From Nitriliruptorales bacterium (GTDB lineage Bacteria > Actinomycetota > Nitriliruptoria > Euzebyales > Egibacteraceae): 12,268 nucleotides of DNA. A program made the translations under genes and the position numbers. This document shows, piece after piece, positions 6,272-12,268 of the stretch; the first letter of the stretch is position 1; each line of letters opens with the position of its first letter. The DNA is taken from the NCBI GenBank assembly GCA_007126835.1, contig SLAO01000188.1, positions 1-12,268 on the forward strand, read 5' to 3'. A model generated the notes under the pieces. It was not told the origin of the DNA and did not search any database. It saw only the letters and a program-made list of their open reading frames with translations.

Positions 6272-7642
6272 GTGCGACACTTCCCTGCTGACTTCACCTG
6301 GGGCGCGGCAACCTCGGCGTATCAGATCGAGGGCGCCGCCCGGACAGGCGGTCGTGGTCCGTCGATCTGGGACACCTTTGCCCGTGAACCCGGCCGGGTG
6401 TTGCACGGCGACACCGGCGACATCGCCTGCGATCACTACCATCGCTTCCCCGAGGACGTGGGGTTGCTCGGGCAGTTGGGTGTGACCGCGTACCGGTTCT
6501 CGATCTCCTGGCCAAGGGTGCAGCCCGACGGACGCGGACCGGTCAACACAGAAGGGCTGGACTTCTACTCGTCCTTGGTGGACGCGCTGCTGGAATACGG
6601 CATCACCCCGCTGGTCACGCTGTACCACTGGGACCTGCCTGTGCCGCTGAGCTACGACGGAGGATGGCTGTCCCGGAACACCGCCGGACGCTTCGCCGAC
6701 TACGCCACCGCGTGCCATGAGCGCCTCGGGGACCGCGTGACGTGGTGGACCACCCTCAACGAGCCGTGGTGCTCGTCGTTTCTGGCTTACGCCGCCGGAC
6801 GGCACGCTCCGGGCCGGACCAACGACCGGGAGGCGTTTGTCGCCGCCCACCACCAGCTGCTCGCGCACGGTCGTGCGACCGGGGCCCTGCGAGACGCAGC
6901 ACCGGAAGCTGCGGTGGGCATCACCCTCAACTTCGCCGACGTCGTGCCCGCCAGCGACGACGAAGCCGACGCTGACGCGGCGCGCCGGGTCGACGCGATC
7001 ATGAACCGCATGTTCCTCGAGCCGATCGTGACTGGCGAGTACCCCGACGAGGTCCTCGACCTCATGGACGCCAGCGGGGCCAGCGATGCGTTCGCCGACG
7101 GTGACCTGCACATCGTGGGGGAGCCCATCGACTTCCTCGGCGTGAACTACTACACGCGCCATCGCGTGCTCGGGGGATCCGACCGACAACCGGGGTCCCC
7201 GTGGGCCGGCTGCGACGACGTCGCCGAGGAAGCGCCCGCTCATCCGGTGACGGGGATGGGCTGGGAGATCTGCCCGGACGGCTTGGGGGTCCTGCTCGCG
7301 CGCCTGCACCGCGACGCGCCCGGTCTGCCCCTCTACATCACCGAGAACGGCGCCGCGTTTCCCGACTACGCCAACCCCGAAGGCGAGATCCGCGACCCCG
7401 CTCGTGTGGGGTTCCTCGACGCCCACCTCCGCGAGGTGCACGCGGCGATCAACGACGGGATCGACGTCCGTGGATACTTCGTGTGGTCGCTGCTGGACAA
7501 CTTCGAGTGGGCCGAGGGCTACAGCCAGCGCTTCGGCCTGGTCTACGTCGACTACCCCTCACAGCAGCGGCGGCCCAAGGACAGCTTCTGGTGGTACGCC
7601 GACGTCATCGCCTCGGGCGGCCTGCTCGACCGCAGCGTGTGA
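6272..7642 (+). CDS. Beta-glucosidase, glycoside hydrolase family 1
   Basis: This 456-residue GH1 enzyme has the (beta/alpha)8-barrel signatures in order: N-terminal FPADFTWGAATSAYQIEGA (residues 4-22), RFSISWPR (75-82), HWDLP (119-123), acid/base Glu164 in TLNEPW, NYY (292-294), nucleophile Glu358 in YITENG, and the sugar-binding SLLDNFEWAEGY (406-417). The last includes the Glu-Trp pair that contacts glucose C4 and C6 hydroxyls in this family. It should hydrolyse beta-linked glucosides such as cello-oligosaccharides or aryl glucosides with retention. There is no signal peptide, so the substrate must be imported or the enzyme is intracellular. The GTG start at 6272 follows AGGAGG (6261-6266) with 5-nt spacing. 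No sugar transporter or LacI-type regulator is adjacent, which is unusual for actinobacterial GH1 genes. MeaB follows within 50 bp, but a putative promoter separates the two. Confidence 0.94.
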   Translation: MRHFPADFTWGAATSAYQIEGAARTGGRGPSIWDTFAREPGRVLHGDTGDIACDHYHRFPEDVGLLGQLGVTAYRFSISWPRVQPDGRGPVNTEGLDFYSSLVDALLEYGITPLVTLYHWDLPVPLSYDGGWLSRNTAGRFADYATACHERLGDRVTWWTTLNEPWCSSFLAYAAGRHAPGRTNDREAFVAAHHQLLAHGRATGALRDAAPEAAVGITLNFADVVPASDDEADADAARRVDAIMNRMFLEPIVTGEYPDEVLDLMDASGASDAFADGDLHIVGEPIDFLGVNYYTRHRVLGGSDRQPGSPWAGCDDVAEEAPAHPVTGMGWEICPDGLGVLLARLHRDAPGLPLYITENGAAFPDYANPEGEIRDPARVGFLDAHLREVHAAINDGIDVRGYFVWSLLDNFEWAEGYSQRFGLVYVDYPSQQRRPKDSFWWYADVIASGGLLDRSV

Positions 7643-7677
7643 CGTGGGGGATGACCGATGCATCCCGGAGATCCGGA

Positions 7678-7683
7678 TAGCCT
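7678..7683 (+). promoter_or_regulatory. Putative leaderless -10 element (TAGCCT) of the MeaB gene
   Basis: TAGCCT is followed by GCCCGGA (7 nt) and ATG at 7691, the same geometry as at the peptidase and 131-residue protein genes. The 7-nt linker is nearly identical to that of the peptidase gene (GCCCGGG). No good -35 match was found at 16-19 bp spacing. Confidence 0.5.
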
Positions 7684-7690
7684 GCCCGGA

Positions 7691-8665
7691 ATGGACTGGG
7701 CCTCGCTCGTCGACCGTGTGCTCGCCGGTGACCGCCGTGCCCTGGCGCGCGTGCTGACCAACGTGGAAGACGGCGCCGCCGAGATCGTGCGCACGGTCGT
7801 GGCGGCGGTCCACCCCCACACCGGCGGGGCCCACCTGGTCGGAGTCACGGGTTCACCGGGGGTGGGGAAGTCCACGCTGGTGTCGCAGCTGGTGGCGGCG
7901 TGGCGACAACGGCAACGCTCGGTCGCCGTCGTGGCCATCGACCCGTCGTCGCCGTTTACCGGCGGAGCGTTGCTCGGGGACCGGGTGCGGATGCAGGAGC
8001 ACGCCCTCGACCCCGGCGTGTTCGTCCGTTCCATGGCCAGCCGAGGTCACCTCGGTGGCCTGTCATGGGCTGCTCCCCAGGCGCTGGGGGTCCTCGACGC
8101 CGCCGGCTTCGACGTGGTGCTCCTCGAAACGGTGGGGGTCGGCCAGGCTGAGGTTGAGGTCGCCTCCGTGGCCGACACCACCGTGGTGACCGTCGCGCCA
8201 GGCATGGGCGACGCCATCCAGGCCGCCAAGGCGGGGATCCTCGAGGTCGCCGACGTGTTCTGCGTCAACAAGGCCGACCGGGAGGGGAGCGACCGCACCG
8301 TACGGGAGCTCCAGGACATGCAGCGCCTCGCCGGCGGGGATCACCCCGAGATCCCCGTGCTGCGCGCGGTGGCGGCTCGCAACGAAGGCGTCGAAGCTCT
8401 GGCGGACGCGATCGACGCGCACCGTCTCGACATCAGCCGGGACGGAAGGCTGGAGACCCGCCGCCGGGCCCGCGCCAGGTTGGAGGTCCGCGAGATCGCC
8501 CTCGACGTGCTCCGCCTCCGTTTCGACGTCGGCGAAGGTTCCGGTGGTGACCACGGCGGTCGCGGCCTAGACGAGCTCGCCGCCGAGGTCGCAGACCGGC
8601 GAGTTGACCCCTACGCCGCCGCCGACGAGCTCGTGGCTCGGGTCGAGGCGGGGGCGCGTCAGTAG
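7691..8665 (+). CDS. meaB: MeaB/ArgK-family GTPase, chaperone of B12-dependent acyl-CoA mutase
   Basis: This 324-residue SIMIBI-class G protein has the full nucleotide-binding set: Walker A GSPGVGKS (54-61), IDPSSP (83-88), the switch-like GDRVRM (96-101), ETVGVGQ (146-152) and the base-specificity motif NKAD (193-196). A C-terminal helical dimerisation region follows (about 245-324). MeaB proteins bind coenzyme-B12-dependent mutases, gate cofactor loading and protect them from inactivation. Older annotations as a lysine/arginine/ornithine transport kinase (ArgK) are misleading. The mutase large subunit starts about 100 bp downstream, which fits a dedicated chaperone. ATG at 7691 is chosen because of the TAGCCT element 7 nt upstream. 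An in-frame ATG at 7658, after a GGGGG stretch, would add 11 residues and remains possible. Confidence 0.92.
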   Translation: MDWASLVDRVLAGDRRALARVLTNVEDGAAEIVRTVVAAVHPHTGGAHLVGVTGSPGVGKSTLVSQLVAAWRQRQRSVAVVAIDPSSPFTGGALLGDRVRMQEHALDPGVFVRSMASRGHLGGLSWAAPQALGVLDAAGFDVVLLETVGVGQAEVEVASVADTTVVTVAPGMGDAIQAAKAGILEVADVFCVNKADREGSDRTVRELQDMQRLAGGDHPEIPVLRAVAARNEGVEALADAIDAHRLDISRDGRLETRRRARARLEVREIALDVLRLRFDVGEGSGGDHGGRGLDELAAEVADRRVDPYAAADELVARVEAGARQ

Positions 8666-8733
8666 GGCGACAAGTCCGACGACGCGCTTTCCCCAGCCGG
8701 CCGCCGCCGGTGTCGCGGCAGGCACGGACCGGG

Positions 8734-8739
8734 TAGCCT
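8734..8739 (+). promoter_or_regulatory. Possible -10 element (TAGCCT) upstream of the mutase gene
   Basis: TAGCCT, the same hexamer found before the MeaB gene, lies 27 bp before the mutase ATG. It would give a short leader of about 20 nt that includes the AAGGA ribosome-binding site at 8755-8759. The 101-bp gap after MeaB allows a separate promoter, but no convincing -35 element is present. Confidence 0.35.
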
Positions 8740-8766
8740 CGCCTCGCGGTCGACAAGGAACCCTCC

Positions 8767-10437
8767 ATGAGTGACGACGAGATCCGCGACCAGGCCGAGC
8801 AGTGGGAGGCGCGCTACCGCGCCACACCCGAGCGGGACGAGGAGTTCAGCACGATCTCCGACGTCGAGGTCCCGCCCCTGCTGGGTCCGCACAACTACCG
8901 GGTGGATCCCGAGCGCGTCGGGTTCCCCGGCCAGCATCCGTTCACCCGCGGCGTCTACCCGTCGATGTACCGGGGGAGGCCGTGGACGATCCGCCAGTTC
9001 GCGGGCTTCGGGTCAGTCGAGGACACCAACCGGCGCTACCACGACCTGCTCGACGCCGGCCAGCACGGCCTGTCGGTGGCCTTCGACATGCCCACGCTGA
9101 TGGGGCGCGACTCCGACGAGTCCGAGAGCGAGGGCGAGGTGGGCCACTGCGGCGTCGCCGTTGACACCATCGCCGACGTGGAGCGGCTGTTCGACCGCAT
9201 CCCGCTGGACCAGATCACCACGTCGATGACCATCAACGCGCCAGCGGTGGTCGTGTTCGCCATGTACTGCGTGGCCGCGGAGCGTCAGGGCGCCTCGGTG
9301 GCCGACCTCGGCGGGACGCTGCAGACCGACATCTACAAGGAGTACATCGCGCAGAAGGAATGGCTGTTCCCGCCCGAGCCGCATCTGCGCCTCATCGGCG
9401 ATCTGCTCGAGCACACCACCGCCTCCATGCCGCGGTACCACCCCCTGTCGATCTCGGGCTACCACATCCGCGAAGCGGGTTCGACGGCGTCGCAGGAGCT
9501 GGCGTTCACCCTCGCGGCCGGGTTCGCCTACGTCGAGCTGGGCCAGTCCCGCGGCCTGGACGTCGACCGCTTCGGGCCGCGTCTGTCGTTCTTCTTCGAT
9601 GCGCACATCGACTTCTTCGAAGAGATCGCCAAGTTCCGCGCCGGCCGGCGCATCTGGGCGCGCTGGCTGTCCGAGCGCTACGGGGCGACCAGCGAGAAGG
9701 CGATGCTGCTGCGGTTTCACACCCAGACCGCCGGCGTGAGCCTGACTGCGCAGCAGCCTGACAACAACGTCGTGCGCACCGCCGTCGAAGCGCTGGCTGC
9801 GGTCCTTGGCGGGACCCAGTCGCTGCACACCAACGCCCTCGACGAGGTCCTGGCGCTGCCCTCCGACCATGCGGCCAAGGTGGCGTTGCGCACCCAGCAG
9901 GTCATCGCCGAGGAGACCGGGGTGACCAACACGATCGACCCGCTCGGCGGGTCCTGGTTCGTCGAATGGATGACCGACACCGTCGAAGCCGACGTCGAGG
10001 CCTACCTGGCGCAGATCCTCGATCGCTCCGACGACGGCACCGTGACCTCTGGGATGCTGCGCGGGATCGAGACCGGCTGGTTCTCGTCTGAGATCGCCGA
10101 CGCGGCGTTCCGCTACCAGCAGCACCTGGAGAAAGGCACGAAGCACATCGTCGGGGTCACCAGCCACGTCGAGGACGAAAGCGACGACGAGCTGGAGATC
10201 CTGCGGATCTCAGCAGAGGTCGAGCGCGCCCAGAACGCCCGCCTGGCTCGGTTCCGGGCCGACCGCGACCAAGCCGGCGCCGAAGCGGCCCTCGACCGGC
10301 TGCGTGACGCCTGCCGCGGGGACGGCAACCTCATCGGTCCGATCACCGATGCGGTTCGGGCCGACGCCACCCTCGGCGAGATCTGCGGGGCCATGAAGGA
10401 TGTGTTCGGCACCTACGCCGAGCCGCCGATGATCTGA
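8767..10437 (+). CDS. icmA: Coenzyme-B12-dependent acyl-CoA mutase large subunit, isobutyryl-CoA mutase type
   Basis: This 556-residue protein is the substrate-binding TIM barrel of a B12 acyl-CoA mutase, without the C-terminal B12-binding domain of full-length methylmalonyl-CoA mutase. A separate small subunit of about 140 residues must therefore complete it; none is in the window. Family hallmarks include YPSMYRGRPWTIRQFAGFG (64-82), VAFDMPT (104-110), SGYHIREAG with the catalytic His233, and SLHTNALDE (352-360). Residues that set substrate specificity in characterised enzymes point to isobutyryl-CoA: Phe78 sits where methylmalonyl-CoA mutase has Tyr89, and Gln196 (KEYIAQKEW) where it has the carboxylate-binding Arg207. 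Ala105 replaces the Asp that marks 2-hydroxyisobutyryl-CoA mutase. The likely reaction is isobutyryl-CoA to n-butyryl-CoA; automatic annotation would probably read methylmalonyl-CoA mutase. ATG at 8767 has AAGGA 7 nt upstream. MeaB is the upstream neighbour. A related branched acyl-CoA, such as pivalyl-CoA, cannot be excluded. Confidence 0.88.
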   Translation: MSDDEIRDQAEQWEARYRATPERDEEFSTISDVEVPPLLGPHNYRVDPERVGFPGQHPFTRGVYPSMYRGRPWTIRQFAGFGSVEDTNRRYHDLLDAGQHGLSVAFDMPTLMGRDSDESESEGEVGHCGVAVDTIADVERLFDRIPLDQITTSMTINAPAVVVFAMYCVAAERQGASVADLGGTLQTDIYKEYIAQKEWLFPPEPHLRLIGDLLEHTTASMPRYHPLSISGYHIREAGSTASQELAFTLAAGFAYVELGQSRGLDVDRFGPRLSFFFDAHIDFFEEIAKFRAGRRIWARWLSERYGATSEKAMLLRFHTQTAGVSLTAQQPDNNVVRTAVEALAAVLGGTQSLHTNALDEVLALPSDHAAKVALRTQQVIAEETGVTNTIDPLGGSWFVEWMTDTVEADVEAYLAQILDRSDDGTVTSGMLRGIETGWFSSEIADAAFRYQQHLEKGTKHIVGVTSHVEDESDDELEILRISAEVERAQNARLARFRADRDQAGAEAALDRLRDACRGDGNLIGPITDAVRADATLGEICGAMKDVFGTYAEPPMI

Positions 10438-10483
10438 CCTGCCGCGGTCACCGTCCGGTCACCGCACCCACCCTCGAGAGCGG

Positions 10484-11113
10484 TCAGTCGACCACGACGC
10501 CTTCGATGGCCAGCAGCTGCCGCTTGCGGTCGAGCCCGCTGGTGTAGCCGCCGAGGCCACCACCGGTGGCGAGCACGCGGTGGCACGGCACCACGATCGG
10601 CAGCGGGTTCGAGCCGAGCGCCTGACCGGCTGCGCGGGCCCCGCGGGGGCTGCCGGCCGCGGTTGCGATCTCGCGGTACGTCGCGATCGCCCCGAACGGG
10701 ACGTCGGCGGTCGCTCGCAGCACGCGCATCGTGAACCCGGGGCGGACCAGGCGCCAGTCCAACGGCATGTCAAAGCGTTGCCGACGCCCGGCCAGGTGCT
10801 CCTCGAGCTCGCGCCGCATGGGCGCCAGGGTTCTGGGCGCCTCGACCACCCGCGGCGAAACCGTCGTCGCGAGATGCTCGAGCACGCCGTCGCGCTCGCC
10901 GTAGGAGAGCGTCACCAGGCCGGCGTCGGTGGCGGCCAGCACGATCTCCCCGATCGGCGACGGCACGTGCACCCACGCGACCTCGGCCGCGGTCCAGGCG
11001 GCGGCATCGCCGGCGCGGGCCTGCGCGGCGGCGACGTCCGCAGCGGTGGGCCCGATGGCGGCGCGAAGGTCCCGGGTCAGATCGGACTCGGCCTGGTTGA
11101 AGTCGATGGTCAT
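10484..11113 (-). CDS. ogt: Methylated-DNA-[protein]-cysteine S-methyltransferase with N-terminal extension
   Basis: This 209-residue protein repairs O6-alkylguanine by transferring the alkyl group irreversibly to its own cysteine. The acceptor is Cys177 in VPCHRV (175-180). Also present are the helix-turn-helix DNA-contacting region (FGAIATYREIATAAG, about 140-154), the conserved Asn169 region (LGSNPLPIV) and the C-terminal GGLGGYTSGLDRKRQLLAIEG. The N-terminal RNase-H-like domain starts at about residue 47 (WVHVPSPIGEIVLAATDAGL). Before it lies an extra, helix-prone segment of about 45 residues rich in Ala and Asp, absent from the short Ogt proteins. The ATG overlaps the sigma factor stop as ATGA, so the two are very probably translationally coupled. 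The position after a sigma factor and the extension hint at a regulatory role besides repair. It faces the mutase gene convergently with a 46-bp gap. Confidence 0.92.
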   Translation of the reverse strand: MTIDFNQAESDLTRDLRAAIGPTAADVAAAQARAGDAAAWTAAEVAWVHVPSPIGEIVLAATDAGLVTLSYGERDGVLEHLATTVSPRVVEAPRTLAPMRRELEEHLAGRRQRFDMPLDWRLVRPGFTMRVLRATADVPFGAIATYREIATAAGSPRGARAAGQALGSNPLPIVVPCHRVLATGGGLGGYTSGLDRKRQLLAIEGVVVD

Positions 11114-11634
11114 CGCTGAGCCTCCAGCAGCCGGTCCTGGCGCAGGCGGTCCAGGCCGGCCTTGACGCGCTGCCGCGCCGCCGCTTCGGAGCATTCCAAC
11201 ACCCGGGCGACCTCCGCGTAGTCCAGGTCGGCGCCGACGCGCAACGCGAGGGCGTCGCGCTGGCCGGGCGCCAGCCGCGCCAGGGCCTTCCAGACCGTGT
11301 CGTCCTGCGGCTCCGGTGGGGACACCGGGGTGTCGGGCGGATCGGCGGTGGAGGCCGGCTGGCGTCCGCGGGCCCGATGCGCATCGAGGACCTTGCGCCG
11401 CGCGATCACGAACAGCCAGCCGCGCAGGTTGGCCCGGTGCTCCAGGCGGTCGTACGCGCGTAGCGCCGCGAGCACGGTGTCCTGGAAGCAGTCGTCGGCC
11501 TGGTCGGGGCCTACTGCCGCCCGCAGGTATCGCAGCAGCGCGCCGCCGTGCGCCTCGAGGAGCGCGGAGAACGGGGGGAGCGGAACGTCGGTCACACCGG
11601 ATGAACGCCGGGGGGCGCCTCGGTGTGAGGTCAC
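11110..11634 (-). CDS. RNA polymerase sigma-70 family factor, ECF type
   Basis: This 174-residue protein has the two conserved domains of extracytoplasmic-function sigma factors and nothing else. Sigma region 2 (about 25-88) includes the core-binding and -10 recognition helices: ALLRYLRAAVG, ADDCFQDTVLAALRAY, ANLRGWLFVIARRKVLDAHRAR. A Pro-rich linker (about 89-110) follows. Region 4 (about 112-166) carries the -35-binding helix-turn-helix (LDYAEVARVLECSEAAARQRVKAGL). The GTG start at 11634 overlaps the stop of the upstream gene as GTGA, and its own TGA overlaps the start of the alkyltransferase as ATGA. All three genes should therefore be translated in step. No zinc-finger anti-sigma protein is visible; the downstream alkyltransferase takes that position. 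A second GTG at codon 14 is a weaker alternative start. Target promoters are unknown. Confidence 0.92.
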   Translation of the reverse strand: MTSHRGAPRRSSGVTDVPLPPFSALLEAHGGALLRYLRAAVGPDQADDCFQDTVLAALRAYDRLEHRANLRGWLFVIARRKVLDAHRARGRQPASTADPPDTPVSPPEPQDDTVWKALARLAPGQRDALALRVGADLDYAEVARVLECSEAAARQRVKAGLDRLRQDRLLEAQR

Positions 11635-12263
11635 CGCGTGACGACGGCCAGGGCAACGCGGAGGCGGATGCCCGCAGCCTCGGCGCGCGACAGCAACTCG
11701 GTGGTCTCGTCGGCCTCGCCGTCGGCCCCGTTGTCGTCCTGGCCAGGCGGGCCGTCGCCGTCGGGTCCCTGGCCCTGCGCCTCGTTGTTGTCGGGCTCGT
11801 CGCCCTGCGTCCCGTCGTCCTGGCCGGTGTTGGCGTCCTGGTCCTCGTCTGCGTTGGGGTCGGCTTCGTCGTCGGGGCCCGCATCGTCGGGAGGCTCGTC
11901 CGCTGGAGGCGGGTCCTCCTCCTCAGCCGGTGGATCGTCGTCGGGCGCAGGTTCGTCGTCGGGCGCCGGGGCTGGCGCGTCGTCGGGGTCGTCAGGTTCG
12001 GGCTCGGCATCCTCCGGCTCGACTTCCTCGGGCTCTGGTTCGACCTCCTCTGGTCCGAGGACGCCCTCGATGAGGCCTCCCCAGTCGACCGCCACGACGG
12101 CGAGGGCCACCAAGGCCAGCGCCGCCACGAGCATCACCAGCCGCCACGGACCCCGTCGGCCGGGCTGGTCCGTGGCCATGGTGCCCGTGTCCCGACGCAC
12201 CGGCTCTGTCGGAGCCTCCGATGGGCTGTAGACCTGGGTCGCGGTCGGCGACGGAGCGGGCAC
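11631..12263 (-). CDS. Single-pass membrane protein with highly acidic, Pro-rich exported domain (start uncertain)
   Basis: I do not recognise a family. From the GTG at 12263 the protein is 210 residues. It has a Pro/Ser/Thr-rich N-terminus, a basic patch (PGRRGPWR, 34-41), and one hydrophobic helix (LVMLVAALALVALAVVAV, about 42-59). About 120 residues dominated by Asp, Glu, Pro and later Gly/Asn/Gln follow (71-190). The short C-terminal end is an amphipathic helix with basic residues (TELLSRAEAAGIRLRVALAVVTR). Positive residues before the helix predict N-in, C-out topology with the acidic part outside. The frame is still open at the window edge, so it may start beyond 12268. Conversely, ATG at 12179 (MATDQPGRRG) would give a compact 182-residue protein starting just before the membrane helix. 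Its stop overlaps the sigma factor start by 4 bp, so it belongs to that operon. Whether it acts on the sigma factor is unknown. Confidence 0.7.
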   Translation of the reverse strand: MPAPSPTATQVYSPSEAPTEPVRRDTGTMATDQPGRRGPWRLVMLVAALALVALAVVAVDWGGLIEGVLGPEEVEPEPEEVEPEDAEPEPDDPDDAPAPAPDDEPAPDDDPPAEEEDPPPADEPPDDAGPDDEADPNADEDQDANTGQDDGTQGDEPDNNEAQGQGPDGDGPPGQDDNGADGEADETTELLSRAEAAGIRLRVALAVVTR

Positions 12264-12268
12264 CAGCC

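Noticed and set aside
6194..7441. Long minus-strand open frame (415 codons) opposite the beta-glucosidase gene
   Set aside because: It mirrors the GH1 gene, which has all catalytic motifs. The antisense translation has no recognisable domain, and long antisense frames are expected at this GC content.
8681..8730. Terminator after MeaB
   Set aside because: Short GCCGC/GCGGC pairings exist but are no better than chance for this composition, and no T-tract follows.
9013..10167. Long minus-strand open frame (384 codons) opposite the mutase gene
   Set aside because: The plus strand encodes a complete, motif-rich mutase. The antisense product is low in recognisable features and has no convincing start signal.
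10444..10465. Bidirectional terminator between the mutase and alkyltransferase genes
   Set aside because: The only pairing is a 5-bp GCGGT/ACCGC stem with a 12-nt loop and no T-tract. It is too weak to call, although a convergent terminator would be expected here.
11114..12010. In-frame upstream extension of the alkyltransferase frame across the sigma factor gene
   Set aside because: The region is coded by the sigma factor in another frame with clear region 2 and 4 signatures. The extension translates to Arg/Pro/Thr-rich sequence typical of an out-of-frame reading, and ATG at 11113 overlaps the sigma stop as ATGA.

Overview
The window is very GC-rich, with GC-biased third codon positions, GTG starts, short gene gaps and TANNNT-type -10 elements. 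Protein content (an isobutyryl-CoA-mutase-type large subunit, a MeaB GTPase, an actinobacterial MFS exporter type, an ECF sigma factor coupled to an alkyltransferase) points to a high-GC actinobacterium, perhaps a deep-branching lineage. The species cannot be named from sequence alone. No transposase, tRNA, rRNA or CRISPR array was seen.

Left part (1-4830): the window opens with the C-terminal end of a cyclophilin-type peptidyl-prolyl isomerase on the plus strand, closed by a strong hairpin terminator. Four minus-strand genes follow, listed in transcription order: an S9-family prolyl-oligopeptidase-like peptidase, an MFS exporter 25 bp downstream of it, a methylmalonyl-CoA epimerase, and a 131-residue protein of unknown function. 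The last has its own putative leaderless promoter, directly below three copies of a 24-bp tandem repeat.

Middle part (4831-10437): a divergent intergenic region carries three tandem copies of a 37-bp hairpin-forming repeat. Plus-strand genes then follow: an acetyl-CoA acetyltransferase-type thiolase, a GH1 beta-glucosidase, a MeaB/ArgK-type G-protein chaperone, and the large subunit of a coenzyme-B12-dependent acyl-CoA mutase. The active-site residues of the mutase match isobutyryl-CoA mutase rather than methylmalonyl-CoA mutase. The chaperone and mutase should work together (MeaB protects and loads B12 mutases), but the B12-binding small subunit is not in the window. Thiolase, mutase and epimerase together suggest branched-chain or short-chain acyl-CoA metabolism.

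Right part (10484-12268): a minus-strand operon whose genes overlap by 4 bp at each junction. In transcription order it holds a single-pass membrane protein with a very acidic extracytoplasmic domain (its start may lie outside the window), an ECF-type sigma factor, and an O6-alkylguanine-DNA alkyltransferase with an extra N-terminal segment of about 45 residues. The alkyltransferase sits where an anti-sigma factor would normally be. This makes a sigma/repair-enzyme module a reasonable hypothesis and the most interesting candidate system here.

A recurring regulatory feature is the arrangement TAGNNT, then exactly 7 nt, then the start codon. It is seen at three genes and fits leaderless transcription.
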